Of a stretch of DNA of 64,000 nucleotides, positions 50,633 to 60,473 are shown piece after piece (positions within the stretch are counted from its first letter, which is position 1; each line of letters opens with the position of its first letter). Made by a program: the position numbers and the translations under genes. The notes under the pieces are model-generated. The model did no database searches, was not told the DNA's origin, and saw only the letters and a list, made by a program, of their open reading frames with translations. The stretch comes from Ponticaulis koreensis DSM 19734 (GTDB lineage: Bacteria; Pseudomonadota; Alphaproteobacteria; Caulobacterales; Hyphomonadaceae): NCBI RefSeq assembly GCF_000420665.1, contig NZ_ATVJ01000003.1, positions 124,001 through 188,000 on the forward strand, read 5' to 3'.

Positions 50633-52060
50633 ATGCACCAGCGTCTCTGCAAGATTGTTTCGACTATTGGCCCGGCGACGTCTTCGCCCGACATGCTTCG
50701 CATGATCCATGAGGCGGGGGTGAATGTCTTCCGTCTGAATATGAGCCACGGCCAGCATGACAAGCTCCGCAATGTTGTGAAATCCATACGTGAGATGCAG
50801 ATCGAGACTGGCGTTGCGACGGCGATCTTTGCAGACCTGCAAGGGCCTAAAATCCGTACTGGAACGTTTGAAGACGGCTCGATCCAATTGCGATACGGGC
50901 AGGAATACCGGCTGGTGAACGCAGCCTCGACGACCGAAGAGGGCGTTATTCCTGTTCCGCATCAGGAAGTGTTCGATGCGCTGGACGAAGGCGCGGTGAT
51001 CAAGCTCGATGACGGCAAGCTACAGATGACGGTGACGGGCCGTGATGGTGACGTTTTGCTAGCGCGGGCCGATGCCATGGGCACGCTGTCGGACCGTAAG
51101 GGGATCAACATCCCTGACCGCAGTCTGCCTATTTCTGCGCTTACAGAGAAAGATCGTGAGGACCTCGAGTTCGCGCTCTCCATGAAGGTGGATTACATCG
51201 CGCTCTCTTTCGTGCAGCGGCCTTCTGACGTTCATGAAGCGCGCGAGTTGATTGGTGACGAAGCGGGCATCATCTCCAAGATCGAAAAGCCCTCCGCGAT
51301 TGATCATCTGGATGAGATTATCGAAGCCTCTGACGCCATTATGGTGGCGCGCGGCGACCTGGGTGTTGAGTGTCCGGTTGAGGATGTGCCGATCATGCAG
51401 CGTCGTATCATTCGTGCCTGCCGCCGTGTGGGCAAACCGGTCATTGTTGCGACGCATATGCTTGAATCCATGGTCGAATCCAAAGCGCCGACACGCGCGG
51501 AAGCCTCTGATATTTCTTCGGCTGTGAACCAGGGCGCTGATGCCGTGATGCTGTCGGCAGAAACAGCGGTAGGCAGCCACTCGCAAACAGCGGTAGCGAT
51601 CATGGACCGCGTCATCTCAGCGACCGAGCGCGATCCTGAAACGGCCTGCTACGCAATCTTTCACAGCGAAGAAGACCATTCGACCACTGCAGATGCGGTG
51701 AGCCTTTCGGCGCGGCGGATTACCGAAGTGCTCGAGTGCCGTTTCGCGGTGGCCTACACCAATACAGGCTCAACTGCGCGCCGCCTTGCGCGTGACCGGC
51801 CATGCGCGCCTATCCTGGCCGCAACACCGAATGTGGAAGTCGCGCAGTCTTTGTCACTTTGCTGGGGCGTGACGGCGAAAGTCACTGAAGACATTTCCGA
51901 CTTCGGCGAAATGATCGCGCGTGCAGATACGCTTGCATCTGAAGCAGGCGGTAGAAATGGCGAACGGATTGTCATTCTCTCCGGCTTCCCGTTCGGCCGG
52001 TCAGGTAAGACCAACACGCTGAAGATCAGCCGTATCGGCGCTATTGAGGATGATAGCTAG
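50633..52060 (+). CDS. pyk: Pyruvate kinase
   Basis: 475 residues. KIVSTIGPATSSPDML, GVNVFRLNMSHGQ, SKIEKPSAIDHLDEI (catalytic Lys), MVARGDLGVECP and NQGADAVMLSAETAVG, all standard. Makes ATP and pyruvate from PEP. A divergent gene lies upstream with a perfect inverted repeat between. ATG at 50633. Confidence 0.97.
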   Translation: MHQRLCKIVSTIGPATSSPDMLRMIHEAGVNVFRLNMSHGQHDKLRNVVKSIREMQIETGVATAIFADLQGPKIRTGTFEDGSIQLRYGQEYRLVNAASTTEEGVIPVPHQEVFDALDEGAVIKLDDGKLQMTVTGRDGDVLLARADAMGTLSDRKGINIPDRSLPISALTEKDREDLEFALSMKVDYIALSFVQRPSDVHEARELIGDEAGIISKIEKPSAIDHLDEIIEASDAIMVARGDLGVECPVEDVPIMQRRIIRACRRVGKPVIVATHMLESMVESKAPTRAEASDISSAVNQGADAVMLSAETAVGSHSQTAVAIMDRVISATERDPETACYAIFHSEEDHSTTADAVSLSARRITEVLECRFAVAYTNTGSTARRLARDRPCAPILAATPNVEVAQSLSLCWGVTAKVTEDISDFGEMIARADTLASEAGGRNGERIVILSGFPFGRSGKTNTLKISRIGAIEDDS

Positions 52061-52140
52061 GGCTAAAATTCAAAACGGGTGATTGCGTTTTTCACTGAGG
52101 GTGCGAGGTTACGCGCAGAAAAATACTCAGGGAGAACGCA

Positions 52141-53373
52141 ATGCCATTTGATCAGGTTAGCCAGCCGGAAACGCTGGGCCTTTCAAAAGAGCGACTGGAC
52201 CGGATACCGGCCTTCTACAAGAAGAATTATCTCGACTCAAAACGCCTGCCGAACATCTCGACGATGGTCGCGCGCGGCGGTGAGATCGCGCATCTGTCCT
52301 GTCAGGGCGTGAAGAACTGGGATACGGGCGAACCGGTTACCGCCGACACGATCTATCGAATCTATTCGATGACGAAGCCGGTGACATGCGTTGCGGCGAT
52401 GATGTGCTTTGAAGAAGGCCTTCTGCGCCTTGAGCATCCCGTGTCGCGCTACATTCCGAGCTTTGCCAATCTGAAAGTCTGGGCAGGCGAGGGGCAGCTG
52501 AAAGACCCTGACCGCGAGATGACGGTGAAGGACCTGTTCCTCCACACATCCGGCCTGACCTACGACTTCCTCGGCCTTCACCCTGTCGAGAAGCAGTATA
52601 TCGACAAGAAGGTTATCCGTCAGAACTACACGCTTGCAGAGATGTGCGAGGTGCTCTCGGAAATTCCGTTGGTCTTCTCACCGGGCGACCGCTGGAACTA
52701 TTCTGTTGCGATTGATGTTCTGGGTCATCTCGTTGAGATCGTCTCGGGCATGTCGCTGGATGAATATTTCCAGACGCGCATTTTCGAACCGCTCGGCATG
52801 GTCGATACCGGTTTTACCATCCCGACCGAGAAACTGCCGCGCTTTGCGGCCTGCTATGCGCGCAATCCTCTGACCAAGGAAATCACGCTGGCCGATAAGG
52901 GCGATGGTAGCTCGTCTTATTGCCGTGAGGGTAAAGACCCGCAGCGTCTGTTCAGCGGCGGTGGTGGTCTCGTCTCCACGATTTCTGATTACTATAATTT
53001 CTGCCGCATGCTCGCGAATGGTGGCGAGCTGAATGGCGCGCGTCTGCTAAGCCCTAAGACAGTCGAGTACATGATGATGAACCATCTGCCAGAGGGTAAG
53101 ACTATGGCCGGTATGGGCGACACCATGTTTTCCGAGAGCAATATGGCTGGCAACGGGTTTGGCCTTGGCGGCGCTGTGACAGTTGATGAGATCCTGATGA
53201 ACCAGCCATGCTCTGAAGGCACGTTCAGCTGGGGCGGGCTTGCTTCCACCTTCTTCTGGATTGATCCGGTAGAAGACATTATCGCGATCCAGATGACGCA
53301 GATGATGCCGTCATCATCCTATCCGATCCGGCCGCAATTCCAGCAATTCGTATATTCGAGCATTATCGAGTAG
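52141..53373 (+). CDS. Serine hydrolase of the beta-lactamase/esterase (class C-like) family
   Basis: 410 residues. SxxK motif Ser76-Met-Thr-Lys79 (YSMTKPVT), Tyr motif WNYSVAID, and the WGG near 360 (TFSWGGLAST). No signal peptide, so probably a cytosolic esterase (EstB-like) rather than a beta-lactamase. A GGGAG ribosome site precedes the ATG. Ends with a strong terminator shared with the convergent desaturase. Confidence 0.9.
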   Translation: MPFDQVSQPETLGLSKERLDRIPAFYKKNYLDSKRLPNISTMVARGGEIAHLSCQGVKNWDTGEPVTADTIYRIYSMTKPVTCVAAMMCFEEGLLRLEHPVSRYIPSFANLKVWAGEGQLKDPDREMTVKDLFLHTSGLTYDFLGLHPVEKQYIDKKVIRQNYTLAEMCEVLSEIPLVFSPGDRWNYSVAIDVLGHLVEIVSGMSLDEYFQTRIFEPLGMVDTGFTIPTEKLPRFAACYARNPLTKEITLADKGDGSSSYCREGKDPQRLFSGGGGLVSTISDYYNFCRMLANGGELNGARLLSPKTVEYMMMNHLPEGKTMAGMGDTMFSESNMAGNGFGLGGAVTVDEILMNQPCSEGTFSWGGLASTFFWIDPVEDIIAIQMTQMMPSSSYPIRPQFQQFVYSSIIE

Positions 53374-53377
53374 ATAC

Positions 53378-53412
53378 AAAAACGCTCCCTGTTTCAGCAG
53401 GGAGCGTTTTTC
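53378..53412. terminator. Bidirectional terminator
   Basis: AAAAACGCTCCCTG / CAGGGAGCGTTTTT (53378-53391 with 53398-53411), loop TTTCAG. T-runs on both strands; between two convergent stops. Confidence 0.92.
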
Positions 53413-54372
53413 TTATGAGGCTGTTGCAGCAGGCTTTGAACTGGCGATGGTCAGAACCTGCCAATAACCTTCCTTCACTTCCATATCTTCAGCCGTGCCC
53501 TTCTCGGTGAGAATACGGTGCGCCTCTGCCAGCCTGTAGCAGGGGATGTGCATGAACATGTGGTGTTCGCAGTGATAGGCGACCCAGTAAGGCGCGATGA
53601 ACAGGCGCTCGAGGAAGTTGGTGCGCGTGGTGCGGGCGACCCGCATCGGATGGTTCGAGCCATCAAGGCAGGCATGCTCTGCAATATTGCGAAGTCGTGT
53701 GACGAGCTGGTTCCACGTCGCGAGCGGCAAAAGCCAGAGCACAGGATACGCCCACCAGCCAATTGCCAGCGTCATGACGATCGCAATGAGCGCGTTCGAG
53801 ATCAGAAATGGAATGACAGCTTCACGCGCAGACTGGGCGCGGTTTTCGCGGCCTCTCTGCTTTTTGATGCCGATCCCCATCGCGTTCATGAACTGGTTTG
53901 AACGTTGCTTGTAAAAAGTCTGGCCGGTCATATCGCGGAGGATTTTTCGCCAGAGAGATTTCCGCGTAATCGGAAAAGGAGCGGACAGGATAAGGTCCGG
54001 ATCCTTTTCCGACTGCGCGTACTTATGATGGCTGATGTGATAATCCCGATAGTTGCGCAGATGCGCGCCCACAGGGGCCGCACAAAGCCACTGACCCACC
54101 CAGTCATTAAGCTTGTGATTCGTCGCAAGACCGCCATGAGCTGCCTCGTGCATGAGAATGGCCAGACCAAGCTGTCGCGCGCCGATCAGCATGACTGCGA
54201 GAACAAATGTAACCAGGTTTGGCCAGACCGCAAACATCGCCATGGCGGCGATAATAATGGCCCAGGCATGGACGATTGTACCAAGCCCCAGAAGGTCCGA
54301 ACGTTTGCAGAGGCGGGCCCACTCATCCTGAGTGAACATCTCCAGTGGTTTCATTTTAATAGGCGTACTCAT
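53413..54372 (-). CDS. Membrane fatty acid desaturase-family protein
   Basis: 319 residues, four TM helices. His boxes: HEAAHGG (His75, His79), HISHH (112-116) and HCEHHMFMHIPCY near the C-terminus, the integral-membrane di-iron desaturase/hydroxylase pattern. Acts on acyl lipids or carotenoids; substrate unknown. Stop lies directly at the terminator hairpin. Confidence 0.9.
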   Translation of the reverse strand: MSTPIKMKPLEMFTQDEWARLCKRSDLLGLGTIVHAWAIIIAAMAMFAVWPNLVTFVLAVMLIGARQLGLAILMHEAAHGGLATNHKLNDWVGQWLCAAPVGAHLRNYRDYHISHHKYAQSEKDPDLILSAPFPITRKSLWRKILRDMTGQTFYKQRSNQFMNAMGIGIKKQRGRENRAQSAREAVIPFLISNALIAIVMTLAIGWWAYPVLWLLPLATWNQLVTRLRNIAEHACLDGSNHPMRVARTTRTNFLERLFIAPYWVAYHCEHHMFMHIPCYRLAEAHRILTEKGTAEDMEVKEGYWQVLTIASSKPAATAS

Positions 54373-54453
54373 GGCGTCAAAATACCAGCGCCCGAAACGC
54401 CTCGCAATCGTGACGCTGCGTTAGCTATTGTGTATAGCTTTTTGCGAAGGTGC

Positions 54454-55392
54454 TTAGCCGAGCATTGAAAGCGTGATGGTGACCACAATACCAAATACGA
54501 TGAGAAGGCCTGCATCACGGTTGGATTTGAACAGTTGCAGAGCGACCGCATCACCCTTGGTTTTCAGCATAACCAGCTGCCAGATCAGATGGCACATGAA
54601 GGCGATGGTGATCATCACGCCGGGCACGCGCGGCCCCCCATAAGACAGTGCAATGCCGATCAATAGGGCACACAGTCCGTAAATCGCTGCAACCGCCGGA
54701 AGCGTCTTGTCTCCAAACAGGCGCGCGGTGGATTTGATGCCGACAATCGCGTCGTCCTTCACATCCTGACGCGCATAGATGGTGTCATAGCCGACCGTCC
54801 ACGCGATCAGGCCGAGATAGAACAGAGCCGCCCAGAAATAGTCGTTACCGCCAGCGGTAAAATATCCGACCGGAAAGCCCCAATTGAAGGTGATACCGAG
54901 CCATGCCTGCGGCCACCAGGTGATCCGCTTCATGAACGGGTAGGCGACGACCAGCGGAATTGAGAGCAGAGCCACGACCTTAGCGGCAAGCGGGAGGAAG
55001 AGCAGAACAACCAGCCCGACAGCGAGCTGCGCCGCCAGCCAAATATAAGCCTGCATTCGCGTAACCGCGCCGGATGGCAGCGGGCGTTCAGCCGTGCGGG
55101 CGACCTGTCGGTCGAGGTCTTCATCAGCCAGATCATTAATGGTGCAGCCCGCGCCGCGCATAGCAATCGCGCCAATACCAAACAGAATACCGTACAGCAG
55201 GTTCGTAGCGCGCCAGCCCACATCAAGCCCAGCAAAGGCAACACCCATCCAGCATGGAATGGCGAGCAGCCAGAAACCGATAGGGCGATCAAATCGCGAA
55301 AGACGCGCAAAGCCCTGAAGGGACTGCGGAAGATAGTCCACCCAAGATGGCGGCGCGTCTGCTGGTCTTGCGGTCTGTGCGGTCATGCCCAT
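54454..55392 (-). CDS. ubiA: 4-hydroxybenzoate polyprenyltransferase
   Basis: 312 residues, about eight TM helices. First Asp motif NDLADEDLD and second YDTIYARQDVKDD, typical of UbiA. Prenylates 4-hydroxybenzoate for ubiquinone. ATG at 55392 chosen (upstream frame begins with TTG). Divergent from rsmE. Confidence 0.94.
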   Translation of the reverse strand: MGMTAQTARPADAPPSWVDYLPQSLQGFARLSRFDRPIGFWLLAIPCWMGVAFAGLDVGWRATNLLYGILFGIGAIAMRGAGCTINDLADEDLDRQVARTAERPLPSGAVTRMQAYIWLAAQLAVGLVVLLFLPLAAKVVALLSIPLVVAYPFMKRITWWPQAWLGITFNWGFPVGYFTAGGNDYFWAALFYLGLIAWTVGYDTIYARQDVKDDAIVGIKSTARLFGDKTLPAVAAIYGLCALLIGIALSYGGPRVPGVMITIAFMCHLIWQLVMLKTKGDAVALQLFKSNRDAGLLIVFGIVVTITLSMLG

Positions 55393-55476
55393 CGAATCCG
55401 AAGTGTCTGTGAGTCCCAAATAACACTATAGCTGTTTTTCTTGCCCTTTATGAAGAGGAATGCCAAACCTTCTGCC

Positions 55477-56274
55477 ATGACTACCCGGCCACGACTTTTC
55501 GTACCGACTGACCTTGTTCCTGGCGGGCCAGTTGCACTGGATGAAGCGCAATCGAAATACCTCTTCCGTGTGATGCGTCTGGAGGTTGGAAACGAGGTGC
55601 GTGTCTTCAATGGGCGGCATGGCGAATGGCTTGCTCGTGTCACTGAAATCCTCGGAAAATCGGCCGGAATTCTGAAGGTTGAAGAGCAATTGCGCGGACA
55701 GCATAAGCTGACGGACCTTCAGCTTTTATTCGCGCCGCTCAAAAAAACGCGGACGGATTTCGTCGTTGAAAAAGCGACCGAGCTGGGCGTGGAAGTTATC
55801 CAGCCGGTGATCACAGAATTTACTCAGGCCGAACGCGTGCGGACCGACCGTCTGGAGCGCCTCGCAATGGAGGCTGCAGAGCAGACGGAGCGACTGAACA
55901 TGCCGCGTGTATGTGATGCCAAGCCTTTAATGCTGGCGCTATCAGATATGCCGGATGATCGCCGCGTGTATTACTGTGACGAGCGCGGTGACGATGAGGC
56001 GACTGAGTGGGGCGGCGAAGATAATCGTGCGCGTCCGATGGCAGATGTTTTGAACGAACACCATGTCGGTTCGGCGGCCATTCTGATCGGTCCAGAGGGT
56101 GGCTTCTCACCGAAAGAGCGCGAAATCCTGCGAAAGCTGGATGGCGTTTATCCGGTCTCGTTAGGGCCGCGTATCCTGCGGGCTGAAACGGCGGCAGTTG
56201 CGGCGCTGACCTTGTATCAGGCGATTTGTGGGGATTGGCGCGCCGCCGGAGATGGAACCGGTACAGACGAATAG
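55477..56274 (+). CDS. rsmE: 16S rRNA (uracil-1498-N3)-methyltransferase
   Basis: 265 residues. PUA-like N-terminus (RPRLFVPTDLVPGGPVALDE), SPOUT core ending LIGPEGGFSPKERE and LGPRILRAETAAVAAL, the RsmE knot motifs. ATG at 55450 also possible. Opposite the DAACS gene. Confidence 0.95.
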   Translation: MTTRPRLFVPTDLVPGGPVALDEAQSKYLFRVMRLEVGNEVRVFNGRHGEWLARVTEILGKSAGILKVEEQLRGQHKLTDLQLLFAPLKKTRTDFVVEKATELGVEVIQPVITEFTQAERVRTDRLERLAMEAAEQTERLNMPRVCDAKPLMLALSDMPDDRRVYYCDERGDDEATEWGGEDNRARPMADVLNEHHVGSAAILIGPEGGFSPKEREILRKLDGVYPVSLGPRILRAETAAVAALTLYQAICGDWRAAGDGTGTDE

Positions 56275-56320
56275 TCTGAAAGGCTCTGTCCGCGACGGCG
56301 CTCCTCCCAAGCTTTTTGCC

Positions 56321-57640
56321 CTAACGTGTCGCCTCGTGGCGGAACACGTCTTCGTCGAGTTCACCTTCCCATTTTGCAACGGCAGAGGCGACTGCGGCAT
56401 CACCGGTGACATTCGTCATGGTGCGCATCATGTCGAGCAGGCGGTCAAACGGGAAGATCATGGCGATGATCAGAAGCGACTGTTCTTCACTCACGCCGAT
56501 GGATGAGAGTACCGCAGAGGCGAGCAGCAAGCCCGCGCTCGGGATCGCCGCCGCACCGATGGAGGTGAGCGTCGCGCCCAGAGCTACTGACAGATACATG
56601 GCCGGTGTCATGTCGATGCCAAGCGCCTGCGCAGCGAAGAGAGCCACCATTCCGAGATAGATCGCGGTGCCGTCCATGTTCACGGTCGCGCCAACCGGCA
56701 GCACGGATGCAGCTACTGATTTCTTGATACCGAGGTTTTCAGAAACGTTCTCAATCGTCACCGGAAGTGTGCCCGCGCTGGATGCGGTGGAGTAGGCGAC
56801 AGCCTGAGCATCACGAATACCGCCGAAGAAGCGCATGAACGGCAGGCCCAGCATGCCTTTTACGATACCAAGGCCGTATACCAGAACGATGTGAACGATA
56901 CATGCCAGATAGAGACCGATGGTGAGCAAACCGAGATTGGCGAGGATCGCGAGGCCCTTGGTCGCCATAACCCAGCTCATCAGGAAGAAGACGCCGAAAG
57001 GCGCAAGTTCCATCACCATCACAGTGACCTTCATCATGACTTCAGCCGCTGATTCGATCATGGACTGAACCGGCTTGGCTTTCTCTTTCGCCATCAGGCA
57101 GCCGACGCCGAAAATGATCGCGAAGAAGATGATGCCCAGAACGTCTTGCGCAGCCAGGGCTTCAGCAGGGTTGGTCGGGATGATTGCCAGAAGTTTGTCT
57201 GCAATGCTTGCATCCGCTGCTGACGCTGCCGAAATCCTGTCGCTAACCGCGCTTTGGGAACTCGTATCTGCGAGGATTTCTACGCCATTGCCCGGCTGGA
57301 ATATCGTGCCCATTAACAGGCCGATTGATACGGCGATAAAGGTGGTGCCGAGATACAGGGCGATGGCTTTACCGCCGAGGCTGCCGAGCTTTTTCGGGTC
57401 ACCCATCGCCGTGACGCCGGCAACAAGCGTGGTGAAAATCAGCGGAACGACCAGCATTTTGATCAGGCGTACAAAGCCGTCACCGAATGGCTTAAGCCAT
57501 GTATCAGCGAAATTCGCTACGGCGGCGGAGTTACCCGTCCATTCGCCTGCTGGGTAGTAGAGCGCGAGGCCCACTAACAGGCCGAGCACTAGGCCTAGCA
57601 TGACCCGTTTCCAGAGTGTGATTTCGAACCAGGCTTTCAT
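56321..57640 (-). CDS. Dicarboxylate/amino acid:cation symporter (DAACS)
   Basis: 439 residues. Eight TM helices with the hairpin motif YSTASSAGTLPVTIENVSEN (Ser-rich), VNMDGTAIY (NMDGT motif) and the later AAAIPSAGLL. Transports glutamate/aspartate or C4-dicarboxylates with Na+ or H+. GltP or DctA cannot be told apart here. Confidence 0.94.
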   Translation of the reverse strand: MKAWFEITLWKRVMLGLVLGLLVGLALYYPAGEWTGNSAAVANFADTWLKPFGDGFVRLIKMLVVPLIFTTLVAGVTAMGDPKKLGSLGGKAIALYLGTTFIAVSIGLLMGTIFQPGNGVEILADTSSQSAVSDRISAASAADASIADKLLAIIPTNPAEALAAQDVLGIIFFAIIFGVGCLMAKEKAKPVQSMIESAAEVMMKVTVMVMELAPFGVFFLMSWVMATKGLAILANLGLLTIGLYLACIVHIVLVYGLGIVKGMLGLPFMRFFGGIRDAQAVAYSTASSAGTLPVTIENVSENLGIKKSVAASVLPVGATVNMDGTAIYLGMVALFAAQALGIDMTPAMYLSVALGATLTSIGAAAIPSAGLLLASAVLSSIGVSEEQSLLIIAMIFPFDRLLDMMRTMTNVTGDAAVASAVAKWEGELDEDVFRHEATR

Positions 57641-57755
57641 CAGTCTACCCCTCAGAAGTTTGAGGGGAGCCTAGAGTGTCTTTGAGCGAAAGCAACTCAC
57701 TTCAATGCGAAGTTCGCCCTGATGCGCGCCTTGCCTGTTGATTGGTCCGTTATGC

Positions 57756-58952
57756 TTAAGCGCTCTCTTTTGCGCCGTGTGCAGACATCAGATCAGCGAA
57801 GCGACGGAAGAGATAGAAGCTATCCTGTGGGCCAGGTGAAGCTTCGGGGTGGTGCTGAACCGAAATGATCGGCTTGCCTGCCACGCGCAGACCGGAGTTT
57901 GTGCCATCAAACAGGGACACGTGAGATTGCTCTACGCCTTCTGGCAAGGTTGCCGGATCGACTGTGAAGCCGTGGTTCATGGAGACGATCTCTACCTTGC
58001 CGGTTGAGAGGTCTTTTACCGGATGGTTTGCGCCATGGTGGCCCTGAGCCATTTTCATAGTTTTGGCACCAAGTGCGAGCGCCAGCATCTGGTGACCGAG
58101 ACAAATACCGAGAATCGGCAGGTCGGATGCGATAAGCTTTTGGATTTCCGGCACGGCGTAAACGCCTGTCGCTGCAGGATCACCCGGACCGTTAGACAGG
58201 ACAACGCCGTCCGGCTTGAGTGCCAGCACGTCTTCAGCTGTCGCATTGCCTGGGAGAACCGTGCAGCGTGCGCCGACTTCAGACAGGTTGCGTAGAATGT
58301 TCTTCTTCACACCGAAGTCGAGGACAACGACGTGGAAGTCACCGCTTTCCAGTGCTGTAAAGCCTGAATCCCATTTCCAGTTCTGTTCGGCGTGCGCGTA
58401 TTGTGCGTCCGGGCCGACGACCTTCGCCAGATCAGCGCCTTCCATGCCTGCAAATCCGGCAAGTTCTGCCTTCAGATCAGCAATTGAAACTGTTTCGTCT
58501 GGTGAAATGTGCGCAATAATGCCGTTCACCATGCCCTTTTCACGGATGAGTCGGGTGATTGAACGCGTGTCCACGCCAGACAGGCCGACAATGCCTTTCT
58601 TCGTCAGCCAGGCATCGAAATGGTCCACAGCGCGCCAGTTTGATGGCGGCGTAATCGTGCCGCGGAAGATGGCGCCGCGCGCAGCTTTCTCTGCATTTAC
58701 AGAGCTTTCTTCCTGATCCTGATCGTTTGCGCCGACATTCCCAATGTGTGGGAAGGTGAAGACAACCATCTGGGATGCGTAAGACGGGTCCGTCAGGATT
58801 TCCTGATATCCGGTGATCGCTGTGTTGAAGCAGACTTCTGCGATGGCTGTTCCAGTCGCACCATTGCCGCGCCCGAAGTAAACCTCGCCGCTCGCCAGAA
58901 CCAGCGCGCCGGTCGCTTCAATCTGTTCTTGATTCTCGGTGAGGAAAGGCAT
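57756..58952 (-). CDS. carA: Carbamoyl-phosphate synthase small subunit
   Basis: 398 residues starting [20 protein letters not shown]. Class I glutamine amidotransferase: [14 protein letters not shown] (catalytic Cys) and [13 protein letters not shown] (His/Glu). N-terminal CPSase_sm domain with [11 protein letters not shown]. Provides ammonia for arginine and pyrimidine synthesis with CarB, which is not in the window. ATG at 58952 chosen over longer basic N-terminus. Confidence 0.96.
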   Translation of the reverse strand: MPFLTENQEQIEATGALVLASGEVYFGRGNGATGTAIAEVCFNTAITGYQEILTDPSYASQMVVFTFPHIGNVGANDQDQEESSVNAEKAARGAIFRGTITPPSNWRAVDHFDAWLTKKGIVGLSGVDTRSITRLIREKGMVNGIIAHISPDETVSIADLKAELAGFAGMEGADLAKVVGPDAQYAHAEQNWKWDSGFTALESGDFHVVVLDFGVKKNILRNLSEVGARCTVLPGNATAEDVLALKPDGVVLSNGPGDPAATGVYAVPEIQKLIASDLPILGICLGHQMLALALGAKTMKMAQGHHGANHPVKDLSTGKVEIVSMNHGFTVDPATLPEGVEQSHVSLFDGTNSGLRVAGKPIISVQHHPEASPGPQDSFYLFRRFADLMSAHGAKESA

Positions 58953-59111
58953 AATAGGGCTTCCTTGTTCAAAAAGGCGCGGTGAGGACCGCCGGGCAAA
59001 CGCGCGAGGGAGTATCTTTCGCGGGAACAATCGTCAAGCTGGTAACGTAGTATAATATCAACGAAACTGCCGTTTACTGAGATTGAAAGCCAAGAGAAGC
59101 ACTGATTCCAT

Positions 59112-59597
59112 ATGACGGATACGAAAACACACACGCCGAAACTGCGCGCACTGTTGGAAGCTGACCTTTCACGCGCCGAAACCGACGATAGTGATTCTGT
59201 AGAAGCAGCGACGCTGCGCCTTGCCATGTGCGCGGTTCACGACCGTGACGCGGATGCGCGTGCGCACGACCAGTGTGAAGGCTGCGACGACTCAGTAATC
59301 CGCGATGTACTGTCTTTGATGGTACGCCAGCGTGAAGAGTCCGCGGACCGTTACGAAAATGCAGGTCGGATCGAAATGGCCGACCGCGAGCGTGACGAAC
59401 TCGAAATCCTTCAGCGCTATCTGCCTAAGACGATCGCTGGCGAAGAACTCGAAGAAGTCGTTCAGGATGTTATTGGCGACCTTGAAGCCCGCAGCCTGAA
59501 AGATCTCGGTCGTTGCATGACCGAACTCAAATCCCGCTATCCTGACCAGCTCGACAGCTGCGAGGCGGGTCGCAAGGTGCGCGCAGCCCTCGGCTGA
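59112..59597 (+). CDS. GatB/YqeY-domain protein
   Basis: 161 residues. YqeY helical domain: RQREESADRYENAGRIEMAD, then ERDELEILQRYLPKTIAGEE, and DLGRCMTELKSRYP in the C-terminal part. Divergent from carA, as often. Probably tRNA-linked, exact role unknown. 159-base gap with TATAAT at 59051. Confidence 0.92.
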   Translation: MTDTKTHTPKLRALLEADLSRAETDDSDSVEAATLRLAMCAVHDRDADARAHDQCEGCDDSVIRDVLSLMVRQREESADRYENAGRIEMADRERDELEILQRYLPKTIAGEELEEVVQDVIGDLEARSLKDLGRCMTELKSRYPDQLDSCEAGRKVRAALG

Positions 59598-59604
59598 TAA
59601 TCGC

Positions 59605-60375
59605 CTACCAGACGCCCTTCGTCAGACCATTCCAGATATAGCCGCCGAAGGTTGGCGCGTAATACTGTTTGGATGGCATCTCGACCCTGTAAGGCGTGAG
59701 CGCGCCATTCACCGCATCATCCATCGCCTGCATGACAATATCGCGCGATCCCGCAGCGATCCGCCAGATATAGGTGTGGAAGTTGTCATCCGGTTGAGCC
59801 TGTACCTGCGACTGGTAGAGAATATCGCCGGTATCGACGCCTTCATCGACGATGTGAACCGTCGCGCCGAAATGTTCCGGCTCGCCATTGGCCAGCGCGA
59901 AATAGCCTCCGAACATGCCGCGATATGCCGGATTAATGCCTGAATGGTAATTGATGAACGGCGCTTTGATGGCGTTCAGTGTCTTCTTCTTCAGCATACG
60001 ACAATTGATGACGAACACGGCAGTCGGGTCAAAGCGCTCCAGAGCTTCAATGGCTTCGGCGTCGTTTGCGCTGGAGACGCGGATGAGGTGCTCAATCTCC
60101 GGCATGGCCGGCTGAAGGTTTTCCTCGTCGATCATCCGGTTGATGACGTCATGCGTGCGGCGCTTGGTCAGCTTGATCGGCAGGCGTGCGGCCTGCATGC
60201 TGGCAACCGTCATCGGGCCGAGAATGCGTGCGCGTCGTTTCCAGAACGTTTTCGCCGGTTCGCCGTTTTCAAGAATGACGGGAAAGTCCCCGAACTTCTC
60301 TCGAAGCGCGTTGATCATGATCCACGCGTGCGGGGCATCTGCACACAAGGCGACGATTTTTGGCTGTACGGTCAT
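59605..60375 (-). CDS. Formyltransferase-fold protein (methionyl-tRNA formyltransferase-like)
   Basis: 256 residues. Formyl_transf core: NYHSGINPAYRGMFGGYF (Asn-His-Ser... catalytic set) and VDEGVDTGDILYQ with the catalytic Asp. Shorter than Fmt and without its C-terminal domain, so probably modifies a sugar nucleotide or other amine. Single gene, converges with yqeY. Confidence 0.85.
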   Translation of the reverse strand: MTVQPKIVALCADAPHAWIMINALREKFGDFPVILENGEPAKTFWKRRARILGPMTVASMQAARLPIKLTKRRTHDVINRMIDEENLQPAMPEIEHLIRVSSANDAEAIEALERFDPTAVFVINCRMLKKKTLNAIKAPFINYHSGINPAYRGMFGGYFALANGEPEHFGATVHIVDEGVDTGDILYQSQVQAQPDDNFHTYIWRIAAGSRDIVMQAMDDAVNGALTPYRVEMPSKQYYAPTFGGYIWNGLTKGVW

Positions 60376-60473
60376 GGCACATCTCCGGCTGTTCAGGGCC
60401 GGAGATGCAGAAACCGTGCAAATTTGTCAGTTACTCGCCGGGGATGTGGATAACAAGGCTGTGAACAGGCAGC